DNA of 64,000 bases from Conus ventricosus. Taxonomy: Eukaryota; Mollusca; Gastropoda; Neogastropoda; Conidae. How positions within the stretch are numbered: position 1 is the first letter of the stretch; each line of letters begins with the position of its first letter. Below the pieces are notes generated by a model. That model saw only the letters and a list, made by a program, of their open reading frames with translations. It made no database searches and was not told the origin of the DNA. The stretch is taken from contig CM031610.1 in the NCBI GenBank assembly GCA_018398815.1, forward strand, positions 32,461,441-32,525,440. The letters run 5' to 3'. This document shows, one piece after another, positions 12,601-23,039 of this stretch. Both the position numbers and the translations under genes were made by a program.

Positions 12601-12997
12601 TGGGAATTGGTCTTGTTTAGCAGAGATGAACTAACAATAACAACACTAAGTGTAACTTCCAATTATTCTGTCAGTTTTCTTTCACACATGTGGTTTGGTT
12701 CACTCATGAACTAAGTGCGATTGATAAAAAGCCATTACCACAGAAGGTAATAAATAAAACATTGCAAAACCAACCACCCCCCACCCCCACCCCCCACCCC
12801 ACCCCAAAAAAGAGACTGCTAAAGATAGGACTGAGCTACAAAAGGCCACACCATAGATGATGAAAGCACACTAACAACTAAAAAATACACTGGTGTCGTA
12901 GAGAATACACCACACCACAGAACCTATGGACAGAAGGATCAGGATCCCACACTACTGCCAGTAAATGCAAGTTATAGTTGACCGACACACATTTGGG

Positions 12998-13084
12998 TAC
13001 ACACACACACACACACACACACACACTGTGCACAAGCACCATATTCAAAAGCAACACACACACACGCATCCACACACTCACACA

Positions 13085-13135
<51 letters not shown>

Positions 13136-13324
13136 CACCACATGCAAAAGCACCACACAGACACACCATGCACAAACACTACACAAACACCACACACAAA
13201 CACACACACACACAAATGTTATACCCGCACCATGCACAAGCACTGCTCTCTCTCTCCCTCTCTCTCATACACACACAATGTACACAGCCTGCACAAACAC
13301 CACACACACACACACTCGCAAACA

Positions 13325-13376
<52 letters not shown>
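12998..13376. repeat. (CA)n-rich microsatellite cluster
   Basis: Three long CA runs (about 13001-13025, 13077-13133, 13327-13374) are separated by degenerate CA-rich sequence and a short CT run at 13246-13266. The last run abuts the piggyBac-like fragment on its downstream (minus-strand) side. Confidence 0.9.
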
Positions 13377-13379
<3 letters not shown>

Positions 13380-13935
13380 CAACTCCACGAAATCCATGGG
13401 CTTGAAATTGCCAATGTTGACCTTGATACCTGGGTCACCCGTGAAAGAAAGGTCGATATTTGCGCAATCAGCACTGGCCTCTGTCCATTCTGAAACAAGT
13501 TCCGACTGACGAGTGCCACACACTCTTCCTCTGCCACGCCCCCTCACACTGGACCCTCGCCGTTGTCCTAAACCCCCCTCCCTTCCTCGACTCTCCTCCT
13601 GACCTCTCACGAAAGGAGGGGGGGGGGGGGGGGGGCACTCGACGTACACGGAATCGGCTCGTCACTCTCCGATTCGGCCCCACTTGCGCGGTATCGCTCG
13701 GTTTGAAGTCGGGGATCAGCTTCGTCATCAACACCAATCTCCGATAGCAAAGGGTGGCGTTGATTGTGATCACTTTATTCCTCCTCCGAATCGCTTCATT
13801 CCACTTCTTTGAAGTCTTCGTCATCGCTTTGACGGTCTCGGATAACTTCTTGAAGCACTTCAAGAGCATTAGATCGTTTGAAACGGCACGCGCCTGATTG
13901 AACTGCCTGCTCAACTCGCCATCTTCAACGAGAAT
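13377..13935 (-). pseudogene. piggyBac-like (PGBD) N-terminal coding fragment
   Basis: On the minus strand an open frame runs from about 13930 to the poly-C (plus-strand poly-G) tract at 13618-13635. It contains NDLMLLKCFKKLSETVKAMT, then a basic stretch (EAIRRRNKV) and an LVLMTKLIPDF segment. Beyond the tract another frame continues with an Arg/Gly-rich linker, then WTEASADCANIDLSFTGDPG and VNIGNFKPMDFVELFL. The F-T-G-x-P-G and P-x-D-F-x-x-L-F wording resembles the start of piggyBac transposases, which continue into the DDD nuclease. That part is absent; (CA)n follows at once. In-frame ATG choice is unclear, because the ATGGCG at about 13922 is out of frame. It could instead be a host exon; I do not recognise the N-terminal part. 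Confidence 0.4.
13618..13635. repeat. poly-G run (18 nt) inside a candidate coding frame
   Basis: Eighteen G on the plus strand, C on the coding strand. It separates two reading frames of the piggyBac-like fragment, so a length change here would join or split them. Confidence 0.9.
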
Positions 13936-13996
13936 GACTCAGCCGAACTTTGCCAAAGTTATTGACCGAAAGGACGCGAGCCGGTCAGTCAGCTGA

Positions 13997-14001
13997 CCCG
14001 T
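13997..14001. repeat. Target-site duplication CCCGT (left)
   Basis: CCCGT directly precedes the TGTCACG end of the left LTR and is repeated exactly at 22496-22500 after the right LTR. A 5-bp duplication is typical of Ty3/Gypsy integration. Confidence 0.9.
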
Positions 14002-15002
14002 TGTCACGAGTTTGTCACGAGGCCTACGACGTTTGACCCATCTAGGGTGGCGGAATTACTCATTTATTTATTGTTGTTGCTGTTGTCGTGTATCCGTCCC
14101 TTAATGTGGCTTGTGGTGCGGTTGCACTTGGTGTAGTTCAGCTCAACTTCGGTTTGCTTTCTCTCTCTCTCTCTCTAATTCCACTGCCCGTGCTATTCAT
14201 CCTGCAGGTTCACGGGTGGCTGGTACCTTTCTCTCGAACTTGCTGTCTATCGGCCTCTCGCCTGTCTTTTTACCTGTCGCACGTGCTTCATTTCTTTTAG
14301 TTTGAAGTATGCTCACTCTGTGACGCAGCGTGGCATGTTGGCCGCCATCGCTGAGGGAGGTTAGCTCTTCACTCGAGCGGAAGATGTCTCTGGGAGCGCG
14401 CTGCTCCGGTCTTGGTTCTTCACCGTATCATCGAGGGTACAGTCGGTATCTTCAATTCCTACAGTCGGCCTGTAGGAGAGGGACATCACTTCTTCTTTCT
14501 CCGCATCTGCGCTTCTGTCCTCTCGACTGGACAGAGGGCAGAGAGAGTCGTTTGACCCGCCTCTTCTGGGTCACCCACGGGTAGCTGGTAAGCATCAGTT
14601 TCGTGGTTTGTTTGTTTTGGTTTGTTGTTGTTAGCGGCTTATTCTTCTCTTTTGCGCAATTTTCTTTTGTTTTTAAAATTGTAAAAGACATATTGTTTGA
14701 GACCTTTTCTCTGGTTAATTCAATCTTAACCTGGCCATCCTAAATTATATCCAAAATTCTTTCTCCTGTTTATGCATCTGGTGATGCGGTAGTCGGTGGG
14801 GATGGGAGAGAACCTGGTGATTCAGGGTTGGTACTTGCTTGGTCTCGCTCGTCCGCCCCTGTCACATTTGCCGGACTCTTATCCTTCGGCCACCGTCTGT
14901 TTTGTGTGTGCAAGGAGAACGGTTTTATGTTCGCGAGCGTGCGTACGCGTGATTTGTCGTTCGGATGCGTGGTTGGAGATTTGTGTTATTTTGAAATGTG
15001 GC

Positions 15003-15009
15003 TATAAAA
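15003..15009 (+). promoter_or_regulatory. Candidate LTR TATA box
   Basis: TATAAAA in GGCTATAAAATGTG; the same sequence is in the 3' LTR at about 21189-21195. It lies upstream of the LTR AATAAA, as a U3 promoter should. Position and consensus are the only support. Confidence 0.4.
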
Positions 15010-15456
15010 TGTGACAATTATGCCATTGAATTATTATTTGCAAATGTGGTGGCAGTTATAAAGCGATGGTCGCTGTGTTGGTTATTTCCTAAGAAAGGCA
15101 AATGTTAACGTGAGTGAGAGAAGGGTGAAGATAATTCATATTTGTTTTATAACCTGTTGATTTTAATGCAGTCTTTTACCTGCATCGTGTGAAAAGACCC
15201 TAATGAACATTCCTGATTCGATGGGTTTACTGTGTTATGCTCAGGTCTGTGTTGAGCTGGGGTTATTGGTGCATTTAGTAGACTTCCCCTCGCCCATCAT
15301 GCGAGTGGCTGTTAAGATTTAACAGCATGGGTAGACTGTACTGACGGCGGGGTTCCAGTACCCTCCTTCCTTCCTTCTTCCTTCCCTCCCTTTCTTCTCT
15401 CCTCCCAGCTACGTTTTCCCCCCCCCCCCCCCTCCCGGGGGCTTCACCCGGAGTCC

Positions 15457-15672
15457 GGACTGGATGGTGCCACGTGCTGGTTTGAGGCCACGCTCTGGCT
15501 GGGACCGCAGGACTGGATGGTGCCACGTGCTGGTTGAGGCCACGCTCTGGCTGGGACCGCGGACTGGATGGTGCCACGTGCTGGTTGAGGCCACGCTCTG
15601 GCTGGGACCGCGGACTGGATGGTGCCACGCGTTGGTTGAGGCTACGCTCTGGTCGGGACCGCGGACTGGTAG
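15457..15672. repeat. 51-bp tandem repeat x4 in 5' LTR
   Basis: Units begin GGACTGGATGGTGCCACG. The first three contain CACGTG (an E-box core); the fourth has CACGCG. A partial fifth unit (GGACTGGTAG) ends the array. The same four-unit array is in the 3' LTR at 21664-21876. Confidence 0.9.
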
Positions 15673-15743
15673 AAAAGCCCGCCGGCTTGACTGGCCGGCC
15701 CTGATCCCCGTCCAGGACCTCCAGTAACAACGCCACGGTTTCT

Positions 15744-15744
<1 letters not shown>

Positions 15745-15782
<38 letters not shown>
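15745..15782. repeat. poly-C run (38 nt) in 5' LTR
   Basis: About 38 consecutive C. The matching 3' LTR tract (21953-21976) is 24 nt. Another poly-C sits before the 51-bp array (about 15417-15432; 21605-21639 in the other LTR). All differ in length between the LTRs. Confidence 0.9.
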
Positions 15783-15785
<3 letters not shown>

Positions 15786-16165
15786 CGGGACGCGCTCTTC
15801 ACTGCCTGCTTGTGTGTCGACTTTGAGCGACTCCCTTCAAGAACCAATCCGGTTCGGAGCACCTAGTGCGACAGGGTGCTCCCAGTAGACTTGACGGAGG
15901 CAGGGGTGTGGAGGCACTCCAGGGTGTGGGAAGGGATGGATGCTGGAAATGTTTCTTTATAATTGTGTATATGTCATATGTGCTGGAATGCTGTAATTGT
16001 GATTGTGTACGTCGTATGGTGAAATGTTTATTTATAATCGTGCATGTTGTGTGTGTTGGAGTGCTTGATTGTGATTGTGCATGTTGTGTGCGTTGGAATG
16101 CTTGATTGTGATTGTGCATGTTGTGTGTGTTGGAATGCTTATTTATGACTGTGTGTGCTGGTGTG

Positions 16166-16171
16166 AATAAA
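16166..16171 (+). promoter_or_regulatory. LTR polyadenylation signal AATAAA
   Basis: AATAAA in GTGAATAAATGGGG, about 120 bp before the LTR end. The copy in the 3' LTR at 22368-22373 would be the functional one for transcript ends. Confidence 0.55.
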
Positions 16172-16298
16172 TGGGGTGTTGTATCGTAATCTTTCTCGTG
16201 TGGGCTCTTGCGAGGCGTGCGAGGTCAGCCACTCCCTTCACTCCCATCTAGGACCGATCCTGTCAGGGCAGACCTCCAGGGGTCGGTCGTGACAATTG

Positions 16299-16316
16299 TG
16301 GGGGCTCGACCGGGAT
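16299..16316 (+). promoter_or_regulatory. Primer-binding site, tRNA-Pro type
   Basis: TGGGGGCTCGACCGGGAT starts 4 nt after the 5' LTR. It matches the well-known tRNA-Pro primer-binding site used by gammaretroviruses at 17 of 18 positions (A where that has T). Minus-strand DNA synthesis would start here. Confidence 0.8.
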
Positions 16317-16737
16317 GTGAGGGGCTCTGCCTGTCTCTCTCGTTTCGCAGAGTACCTGTTTAGTTTTGTCTGTTTTGTATATGTTTAGTCAGTTTGTCGT
16401 GTTTGGTTGTGGGTGGTTGGCTGGGTGACTCTAGCGTGAAGGGAGTCTTTTTGTGGCCTGAGGGAACATCCGGTGTGACTGGGGAGTCGAGGTGAGACCA
16501 GGGGGAGTCGACCGCGTCCAGACCTCCTTCCACCGGGTTACCTCACGCAGGTACGGCCGTATAAGTCTTGCCTTTCTGTTGCCGCTCAGTCTTCCATTCC
16601 TGTTTTGTATTTAGTCAGTTTTTTTTTTTTTTTTCTTTACGGGTTATTGAGTACAGGGGGTTGTATTGGACGTTAGTGTCTTTTTTTTTTCCTCTCTCCG
16701 GATTCCGTCTGCCAGTTTGTTTGTTTTTTTTCCGGCC

Positions 16738-16891
16738 AGCCCCACCGCACTGTTGCTCGTGCTGTGGAGCGCGGTGTTGCCAGAGTGGGGGCAGCCGGAC
16801 ATAGTTTTTTTTTTTTTTTTTTTTTCGGTGAGCCCCACCGCACTGTTGCTCGTGTTGTAGAGCGCGGTGTTGCCAGAGTGGGAGCAGCCGG
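16738..16891 (+). repeat. Leader tandem duplication in Gypsy-2
   Basis: Two copies of a block starting AGCCCCACCGCACTGTTGCT (16738 and about 16831), about 60 bp each, are separated by a T-run and followed by CA-rich sequence to 16942. They lie between primer-binding site and gag. Confidence 0.85.
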
Positions 16892-17010
16892 AAACTTGTC
16901 CGCACACACGCACACACACACATACACACATATACACACACCCCTAAAATATTTGTTTTTCAAGTGGAATTGTCTTTCCCTGTATTTGATAACTGTAGGA
17001 TATAGTTGTC

Positions 17011-18590
17011 ATGGCAACGTCCGGTGCTGGTTGTATGGCTACTCGGGCGTCGAAGAAGAAGGGTCTTCTAAATGTAGTCCCCACTATTAGTACCAGCACT
17101 TCGACTACAGTGACTTCCACTTATTCCAGTGCTGTAGCCGATAGTCCAGCGAGTACTTTCACTTCTTCTTCGCTGGGGGGTCTTCCTGTCGAGACCCGAC
17201 TGGCACTTCCGCTCGGAAGCGTCAGAGCATAGCGAAGCAAACTGTGGGCTTCTGTTGGGTCGCAGAGACCGAAACCTTCTCCTCTCCAGGCTTCCCTCGT
17301 AAGGAGCATGCCCCAGAAGACTTTCCTTATGGGAAAGTCGAGACCCAAGGGACGGGTCAGACGGGTCATCCTCCAGTGTCGGGAGTGGTGAATCCTTCCC
17401 AGGACATCACCTCTGTCCTGATGTTCCTAGAGCAGCAGCGACGAGAGGATGCTTCCAGGCAGGAAGCCCTCTGTAGGGAAGAGGCTGCTCAGCGTAGGGA
17501 AGAGTTGGATAGGATGGAGGCTCTGCGCAGAGAGGACACTGACAGACAGGAGATTCTGCATAGGGAAGAGTTGGATAGGATGGAGGCTCTGCGCAGAGAG
17601 GAGACTGACAGACAGGAGATTCTGCATAGGGAAGAGGCTATGCTGCGCAGAGAAGAGGCTGCCGACAGGAGGCCCTTCGTAAGGAAGAGGCTGCTCAGCG
17701 TAGGGAGGAGGCTGCCAGACAGGAGGCTCAGCGTAGGGAAGAGGCTGTCAGACAGGAGGCTCAGCGTAGGGAAGAGGCTGCCCTCCGTAGGGAAGAACTA
17801 GACAGGATGGAGGCTCTGCGTAGGGAGGAGATGGAACAACTTCTTTCGCGGTCTCCCACATCTGTAAGTCAGGGGGTTAATCACCAGGCAGGTGATAGAG
17901 TTAGAGGCCCAAAGTTAAAGCTTCCAGAGTTCAGACCTAGTGAGGACATTGATATGTTCCTAGAGCATTTTGACAAGGTTGCTAGTTCATACCAATTGTC
18001 TGAGGAACAAAAGGCTATGCACCTTTTTTCTGGATTATCTGGTGCTGCAAGGGAGTGTGTTCTCACTCTAAATGAAGGCGCGTCTTATGCAGACATGCAG
18101 TTGGCTCTGCGTAAGGTTTCCACCTTACCCCAGAGACGTACCGGAGGAAGTTCAGGTCCATGAAGAAAAATAACGACGAGACCTTCGTGCAGTTTGGTGA
18201 TAGGCTGCGCAAAACGCTAGGGTACTGGCGTCAGTTGGCTAAGTTGGAGCTGGAGGATCTGATCTCATTGAACAGCTCACCAACACTGTGTCCCCAGAGT
18301 TGAGGATCCGGATAGGCGAGACAGCACCTCAGGATTTCGCGGCTGCGATTCACACCGCTGAGGTGTTTGCTGAAGCTCGCAGGGCTTATGGGCATCGCCC
18401 AGATACGGAGAGGAAGCCCTCCACAGGATTTAGTGGCAATAAGGCGCCGACAACTGCTTGCGGGGTGAACAAGGCAGGCAGTTCATCGGGGATTTCAGCG
18501 CCCCGACTGTGTTTTCTTTGTGGTCGTCCTGGCCACATTAGGAAAGATTGTCCTAAAGCCGCTGGTAGTCGTGGGGCTGGTCCTTTCCAC
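17011..18590 (+). pseudogene. Gypsy-2 gag with CCHC knuckle, frameshifted
   Basis: The likely start is 17011 (MATSGAGCMATRASKKKG), followed by a Ser/Thr-rich segment. After a frame change comes a long Arg/Glu-rich region (about 17420-17850) of repeated RREE, RQEALCREE and LDRMEALRRE units, probably a coiled coil. The capsid-like domain starts about 17905 (LKLPEFRPSEDIDMFLEHF, LFSGLSGAARECVL) and continues in another frame to about 18400 (IHTAEVFAEARRAYGH). The zinc knuckle CFLCGRPGHIRKDC is at 18510-18551. At least four frame changes separate these parts, so no full Gag is made from this copy as read. Confidence 0.85.
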
Positions 18591-18610
18591 GTCCTCGTGC
18601 CTCGGCTAAC

Positions 18611-18960
18611 GTGGGTTCCATCCCAGCTTCTGGTGATTCAGAGTGCCCAGTGTTTCTCTCTGTTGTTGGTTCCTCCTTGGTCGACACCATCAGGGATTCG
18701 GGAGCATCAACGATCTTTGTGGATAAGAATTTGGTTTCCCCTGAGGCCCGGCGGGGCGCTAGTTATGATGTGTGCGGGTTGGAGGCTGGTTTTACCTCCA
18801 CCCGTCCTTCTGTACTTATTCCTATCTCCACCCCCTACTTCTGTGGCGAAGTATGGGCCATCGCGGTGGAGCGACCTCTGTATTCCCTTATCATAGGGAA
18901 TACTATCACCTTCGCAGACGGACGCAGTCAGTCCGTGTCTACGGATTTGCCCGTACAGGC
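18611..18960 (+). pseudogene. Gypsy-2 aspartic protease
   Basis: Encodes IRDSGASTIFVDKNLV with the DSGAS catalytic motif at 18695-18709, strands (STRPSVLIPISTPYFCGEV) and the end motif SLIIGN. This is a retropepsin-like protease that would cut Gag and Pol. It reads openly for 193 codons (to 19192), in a different frame from gag, and is followed by the linker TTRAKAKKQEQE common to Gypsy pol proteins. Confidence 0.8.
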
Positions 18961-19059
18961 GTGTGTGGGAGTCACCACACGCGCCAAAGCTAAGAAGCAG
19001 GAACAGGAATTGCGTCCCGTTCTTCAGCCGATCTCTGACGAGGTTCTGGCAAGGGCCGA

Positions 19060-19652
19060 TCCTGCTAGCATTATCCGTCTTCAGGCCAGGGACTTGGATG
19101 TCAAACGCCTGCGACAAACTGGTAGGTCGTCCTGCTCAGTCTGCCCGACACGCCAAGGTGAGCTTCAAGCTCCACAAGGGGATCCTCTTTAGGGTTTTCA
19201 CTCAGGCAGATCGTGTGGCCAAGCAACTAGTTGTCCCCCAAAGCTTGAGAGAGTCTGTGCTCCGGCAGGCCCACGATTCCCCCATGGCAGGTCATATGGG
19301 CTCCAAGCGGACTCTCGAGCGAGTAAGACAAGACTTCTTTTGGCAGGGGTGAACTCACAGGTTAGGCAGTACTGCCGCAGTTGCGATGTCTGCCAACGGA
19401 CAACGCCTAAGGGTCGCTTGAAGCGTGTTCCCTAGGGTCAGTGCCACGGGTTGGGGAGGCATTCAGCAAGGTTGGGGTCGACCTGGTGAGACCCATTAAT
19501 CCTCCATCGATCGCGGTCACCGCTACACTTCGGTAGTGGTAGAATCTGCGAGTCGATACCCAGAGGCGGTCCCGCTTAGGACTATAGATACCCCTACTAT
19601 TGCTGAAGCTCTCCGGCAGATTTGGACGCGCACAGGCGTGCCCAAGAAGAAG
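19060..19652 (+). pseudogene. Gypsy-2 integrase N-terminal part
   Basis: Upstream linker LQARDLDVKRL, then the H2C2 zinc domain (about 19150-19400): LVVPQSLRESVLRQAHDSP, MAGHMGSKRTLERVRQDFFW, then CRSCDVCQ across a stop/frameshift at about 19352. The core begins with KVGVDLVRP (first catalytic Asp) near 19470 and SRYPEAVPLRTID around 19550, then ends abruptly after RTGVPKK (about 19650). The second Asp, the Glu and the C-terminal domain are lost at the junction with RNase H sequence. It follows protease directly; no RT separates them. Confidence 0.8.
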
Positions 19653-19990
19653 TACGGCCGGAAGTTTGTACTGGAGAGCGATCATCATCCTCTCCAGTGC
19701 CTGGACCGGATCCGGCCAGTCAGTCGTCGACTCATGAGTTAGGCAGTGGAACTGCAGAGTCATGCGTTCACTTTCCGTCATATCAAGGGTTCCTGTAATA
19801 CGGATGCTGACTATCTTAGTCGAGTCCGTAGTCAGCACATTGGAAAATCGGTCAGAGGGGACACTTCCCCTCAACCAGGGTTATATCCCCTTTTGGTCTC
19901 TGTGTCAGGTGTAGTGACAGTTTTCACTTCAGTGTATGTTAACGGTAGTGAATCACCAATGGTTCGGATTGTTACTTTCATGGTGGGAAG
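19653..19990 (+). pseudogene. Gypsy-2 RNase H C-terminal remnant
   Basis: Directly after the truncated integrase core comes YGRKFVLESDHHPLQCLDRI, a stop (TAG at 19740), then LQSHAFTFRHIKGSCNTDAD and YLSRV. This is the end of a Ty3/Gypsy RNase H, with the D-H-x-P segment and the DxLSR end (here DYLSR). No integrase follows; about 360 bp later come the polypurine tract and 3' LTR. In canonical Gypsy elements integrase would follow RNase H. Confidence 0.8.
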
Positions 19991-20173
19991 GTTCGCTTAG
20001 TTGTTTGATAAATGTAGTATTATGTATTTCTCGGTGTGATTCTATCGTAGAATGTTTGTATTGGATTCCTCGTACTCTGTCGAGCACAGAGAGTTGGGTT
20101 CGGTCCCATTGTTGTGAATTTGCACATGCGTCAAGGTTCAAAGGAGCACTGTATCTCAGAGAAACAGATGCTT

Positions 20174-20187
20174 TTAGAAGGGGGGTT
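20174..20187 (+). promoter_or_regulatory. Polypurine tract of Gypsy-2
   Basis: AGAAGGGGGG just before TT and the TGTCACG start of the 3' LTR. This is the plus-strand primer position in LTR elements. Confidence 0.7.
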
Positions 20188-22495
20188 TGTCACGGGTTTG
20201 TCACGAGGCCTACGACGTTTGACCCATCTAGGGTGGCGGAATTACTCATTTATTTATTGTCGTTGCTGTTGTCGTGTATCCGTCCCTTAATGTGGCTTGT
20301 GGTGCGGTTGCACCTTGGTGTAGTTCAGCTCAACTTCGGTTTGCTTTCTCTCTCTCTCTCTCTAATTCCATGCCCATGCTATTCATCCTGCAGGTTCACG
20401 GGTGGCTGGTACCTTTCTCTCGAACTTGCTGTCTATCGGCCTCTCGCCTGTCTTTTTACCTGTCGCACGTGCTTCATTTCTTTTAGTTTGAAGTATGGCT
20501 CACTCTGTGACGCAGCGTGGCATGTTGGCCGCCATCGCTGAGGGAGGTTAGCTCTTCACTCGAGCGGAAGATGTCTCTGGGAGCGCCTGCTCGGTCTTGG
20601 TTCTTCACCGTATCATCGAGGGTACAGTCGGTATCTTCAATTCCTACAGTCGGCCTGTAGGAGAGGGACATCACTTCTTCTTTCTCCGCATCTGCGCTTC
20701 TGTCCTCTCGACTGGACAGAGGGCAGAGAGAGTCGTTTGACCCGCCTCTTCTGGGTCACCCACGGGTAGCTGGTAAGCATCAGTTTCGTGGTTTGTTTGT
20801 TTTGGTTTGTTGTTGTTAGCCGGCTTATTCTTCTTTTGCGCAATTTTCTTTTGTTTTTAAAATTGTAAAAGACATATTGTTTGAGACCTTTTCTCTGGTT
20901 AATTCAATCTTTAACCTGGCCATCCTAAATTATATCCAAAATTCTTTCTCCTGTTTATGCATCTGGTGATGCGGTAGTCGGTGGGGATGGGAGAGAACCT
21001 GGTGATTCAGGGTTGGTACTTGCTTGGTCTCGCTCGTCCGCCCCTGTCACATTTGCCGGACTCTTATCCTTCGGCCACCGTCTGTTTGTGTGGTGCAAGG
21101 AGAACGAGTTTTATGTTCGCGAGCGTGCGTACGCATGATTTGTCGTTCGGATGCGTGGTTGGAGATTTGTGTTATTTTGAAATGTGGCTATAAAATGTGA
21201 CAATTATGCCATTGAATTATTATTTGCAAATGTGGTGGCAGTTATTAAAGCGATGGTCGCTGTGTTGGTTATTTCCTAAGAAAGGCAAATGTTTAAACGT
21301 GAGTGAGAGAAGGGTGAAGATAATTCATATTTGTTTTATAACCTGTTGATTTAATGCAGTCTTTTACCTGCATCGTGTGAAAAGACCCTAATGAACATTC
21401 CTGATTCGATGGGTTTACTGTGTTATGCTCAGGTCTGTGTTGAGCTGGGGTTATTGGTGCATTTAGTAGACTTCCCCTCGCCCATCATGCGAGGTGGCTG
21501 TTAAGATTTAACAGCATGGGTCAGACTGTACTGACGGCGGGGTTCCAGTACCCTCCTTCCTTCCTTCTTCCTTCCCTCCCTTTCTTCTCTCCTCCCAGCT
21601 ACGTCCCCCCCTCCCCCCCCCCCCCCCCCCCCCCCCCCCTCCCGGGGGCTTCACCCGGAGTCCGGACTGGATGGTGCCACGTGCTGGTTGAGGCCACGCT
21701 CTGGCTGGGACCGCGGACTGGATGGTGCCACGTGCTGGTTGAGGCCACGCTCTGGCTGGGACCGCGGACTGGATGGTGCCACGTGCTGGTTGAGGCCACG
21801 CTCTGGCTGGGACCGCGGACTGGATGGTGCCACGCGTTGGTTGAGGCTACGCTCTGGTCGGGACCGCGGACTGGTAGAAAAGCCCGCCGGCTTGACTGGC
21901 CGGCCCTGATCCCGTCCAGGACCTCCAGTAACAACGCCACGGTTTCTCCTTTCCCCCCCCCCCCCCCCCCCCCCCCTCCGGGACGCGCTCTTCACTGCTG
22001 CTTGTGTGTCGAGGGTGTCGGCTTTGAGCGACTCCTTTCAAGAACCAATCCGGTTCGGAGCACCTAGTGCGACAGGGTGCTCCCAGTAGACTTGACGGAG
22101 GCAGGGGTGTGGAGGCACTCCAGGGTGTGGGAAGGGGATGGATGCTGGAAATGTTTCTTTATAATTGTGTATATGTCATATGTGCTGGAATGCTGTAATT
22201 GTGATTGTGTACGTCGTATGGTGAAATGTTTATTTATAATCGTGCATGTTGTGTGTGTTGGAGTGCTTGATTGTGATTGTGCATGTTGTGTGCGTTGGAA
22301 TGCTTGATTGTGATTGTGCATGTTGTGTGTGTTGGAATGCTTATTTATGACTGTGTGTGCTGGTGTGAATAAATGGGGTGTTGTATCGTAATCTTTCTCG
22401 TGTGGGCTCTTGCGAGGCGTGCGAGGTCAGCCACTCCCTTCACTCCCATCTAGACCGATCCTGTCAGGGCAGACCTCCAGGGGTCGGTCGTGACA
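20188..22495 (+). repeat. Gypsy-2 3' LTR (2.31 kb)
   Basis: Same ends as the 5' LTR and collinear with it, with small indels, different poly-C lengths and the same four-unit 51-bp array. AATAAA is at 22368-22373. It is followed at 22496-22500 by the CCCGT target duplication. Confidence 0.95.
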
Positions 22496-22679
22496 CCCGT
22501 GAAAGGGGAAGAAACCCACCTTTAGGGTCCGTGCAACCGTTTAAACCATTTTTTCTCCTTGCCTCCCTTCTTTAAATCGCTGAATTTTGATGATGAAATT
22601 ATCTCGAACGCCGTTCGTGCAAGGGCACACAGCTTTCCCGAAACCATCTCGAACGCGTTCGTGCAAGGGTCAACGGGTT
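22496..22679. other. Short unique spacer with repeated palindromic motif
   Basis: Begins with the right CCCGT duplication. Two copies of an ATCTCGAACGC-GTTCGTGCAAGGG motif lie at about 22601-22629 and 22647-22671; the second contains the palindrome GAACGCGTTC. Before the Gypsy-2 insertion this sequence lay next to the piggyBac-like fragment. Confidence 0.5.
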
Positions 22680-23012
22680 AAGATGATGCTACGGATTTCC
22701 ATTTTGGTCTGAGACTACATGACAGGGCTGTACTCTACGCTTCCTTTCATAATAAATTATATCCGGCGTCAACCAGGCCCGAGAGATACAGGCACCTGCA
22801 GTGTTGATCAGGAAATTTGAGCAACACTCTCAGAAACGCATCCATTAAGTGGATGAAACTCGATCTGTGTGGTCTCAGTCTTCCCAACTGAGTCCGCAGC
22901 AAACTCGACTCTGGGTTGGAGCCGGTCGGGGCAGAAAAACCACATGACTCTGATGGGATTCGAACCCACGACCTCCCAGCCAGGAGTCTGCGACGCTAAC
23001 CAGATGGACTGT
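22680..23012 (-). mobile_element. tRNA-derived SINE, copy 1
   Basis: Minus strand: tRNA-like head with A-box region CATCTGGTTAGCGTCG and B box GGTTCGAATCCC (around 22955). A body follows with a TTTCATCC...GGATG stretch, a GCTCAAATTTCCTGA segment and GGTGCCTGTATCTC, then a tail with CCTGTCATG and AAAATGGAAATC, ending at CATCATCTT. The same blocks occur in the same order in copy 2 at 27811-28168. The internal pol III promoter would drive it; it needs a LINE for movement. Not a working tRNA: the cloverleaf is not kept. Confidence 0.8.
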
Positions 23013-23039
23013 TCATTGTGTGCTTCATTACCTGGATTT

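Larger units (their letters stand above)
14002..16294 (+). repeat. Gypsy-2 5' LTR (2.29 kb)
   Basis: It begins TGTCACG and ends CGTGACA (16288-16294), a 7-bp terminal inverted repeat. It contains a TATA-like box, a four-unit 51-bp repeat with E-boxes, two poly-C tracts, a run of about 36-bp repeats (16035-16140) and an AATAAA. 2.3 kb is long for a Gypsy LTR. It aligns along its length with 20188-22495. Confidence 0.95.
14002..22495 (+). mobile_element. Gypsy-2: complete, internally deleted Ty3/Gypsy element
   Basis: Two direct LTRs (14002-16294 and 20188-22495) enclose a 3.9-kb internal region. The LTRs start TGTCACG and end CGTGACA, and a CCCGT target duplication flanks the whole. Internal order: primer-binding site, leader with a tandem duplication, gag with zinc knuckle, protease, integrase zinc domain, start of integrase core, C-terminal end of RNase H, polypurine tract, LTR. 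The reverse transcriptase, most of RNase H and the integrase C-terminal half are gone. Intact ends plus a deleted interior suggest a copy mobilised in trans, or one that lost its centre after insertion. The LTRs differ mainly by small indels and tract lengths, so the insertion looks fairly young (inference). Confidence 0.92.

Noticed and set aside
13265..13650. Long open frames of Cys/Val or His/Thr repeats over (CA)n
   Set aside because: They are translations of CA/GT microsatellites, open only because the dinucleotide has no stop in those frames.
15275..15862. 195-codon minus-strand frame in the Gypsy-2 LTR
   Set aside because: Formed by the 51-bp repeats and poly-C tracts; the 3' LTR copy does not keep the same frame.
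22915..22990. Possible tRNA gene on the minus strand
   Set aside because: The T-loop region is good, but the 5' half does not form acceptor and D stems, and the sequence continues into a SINE body shared with another copy.
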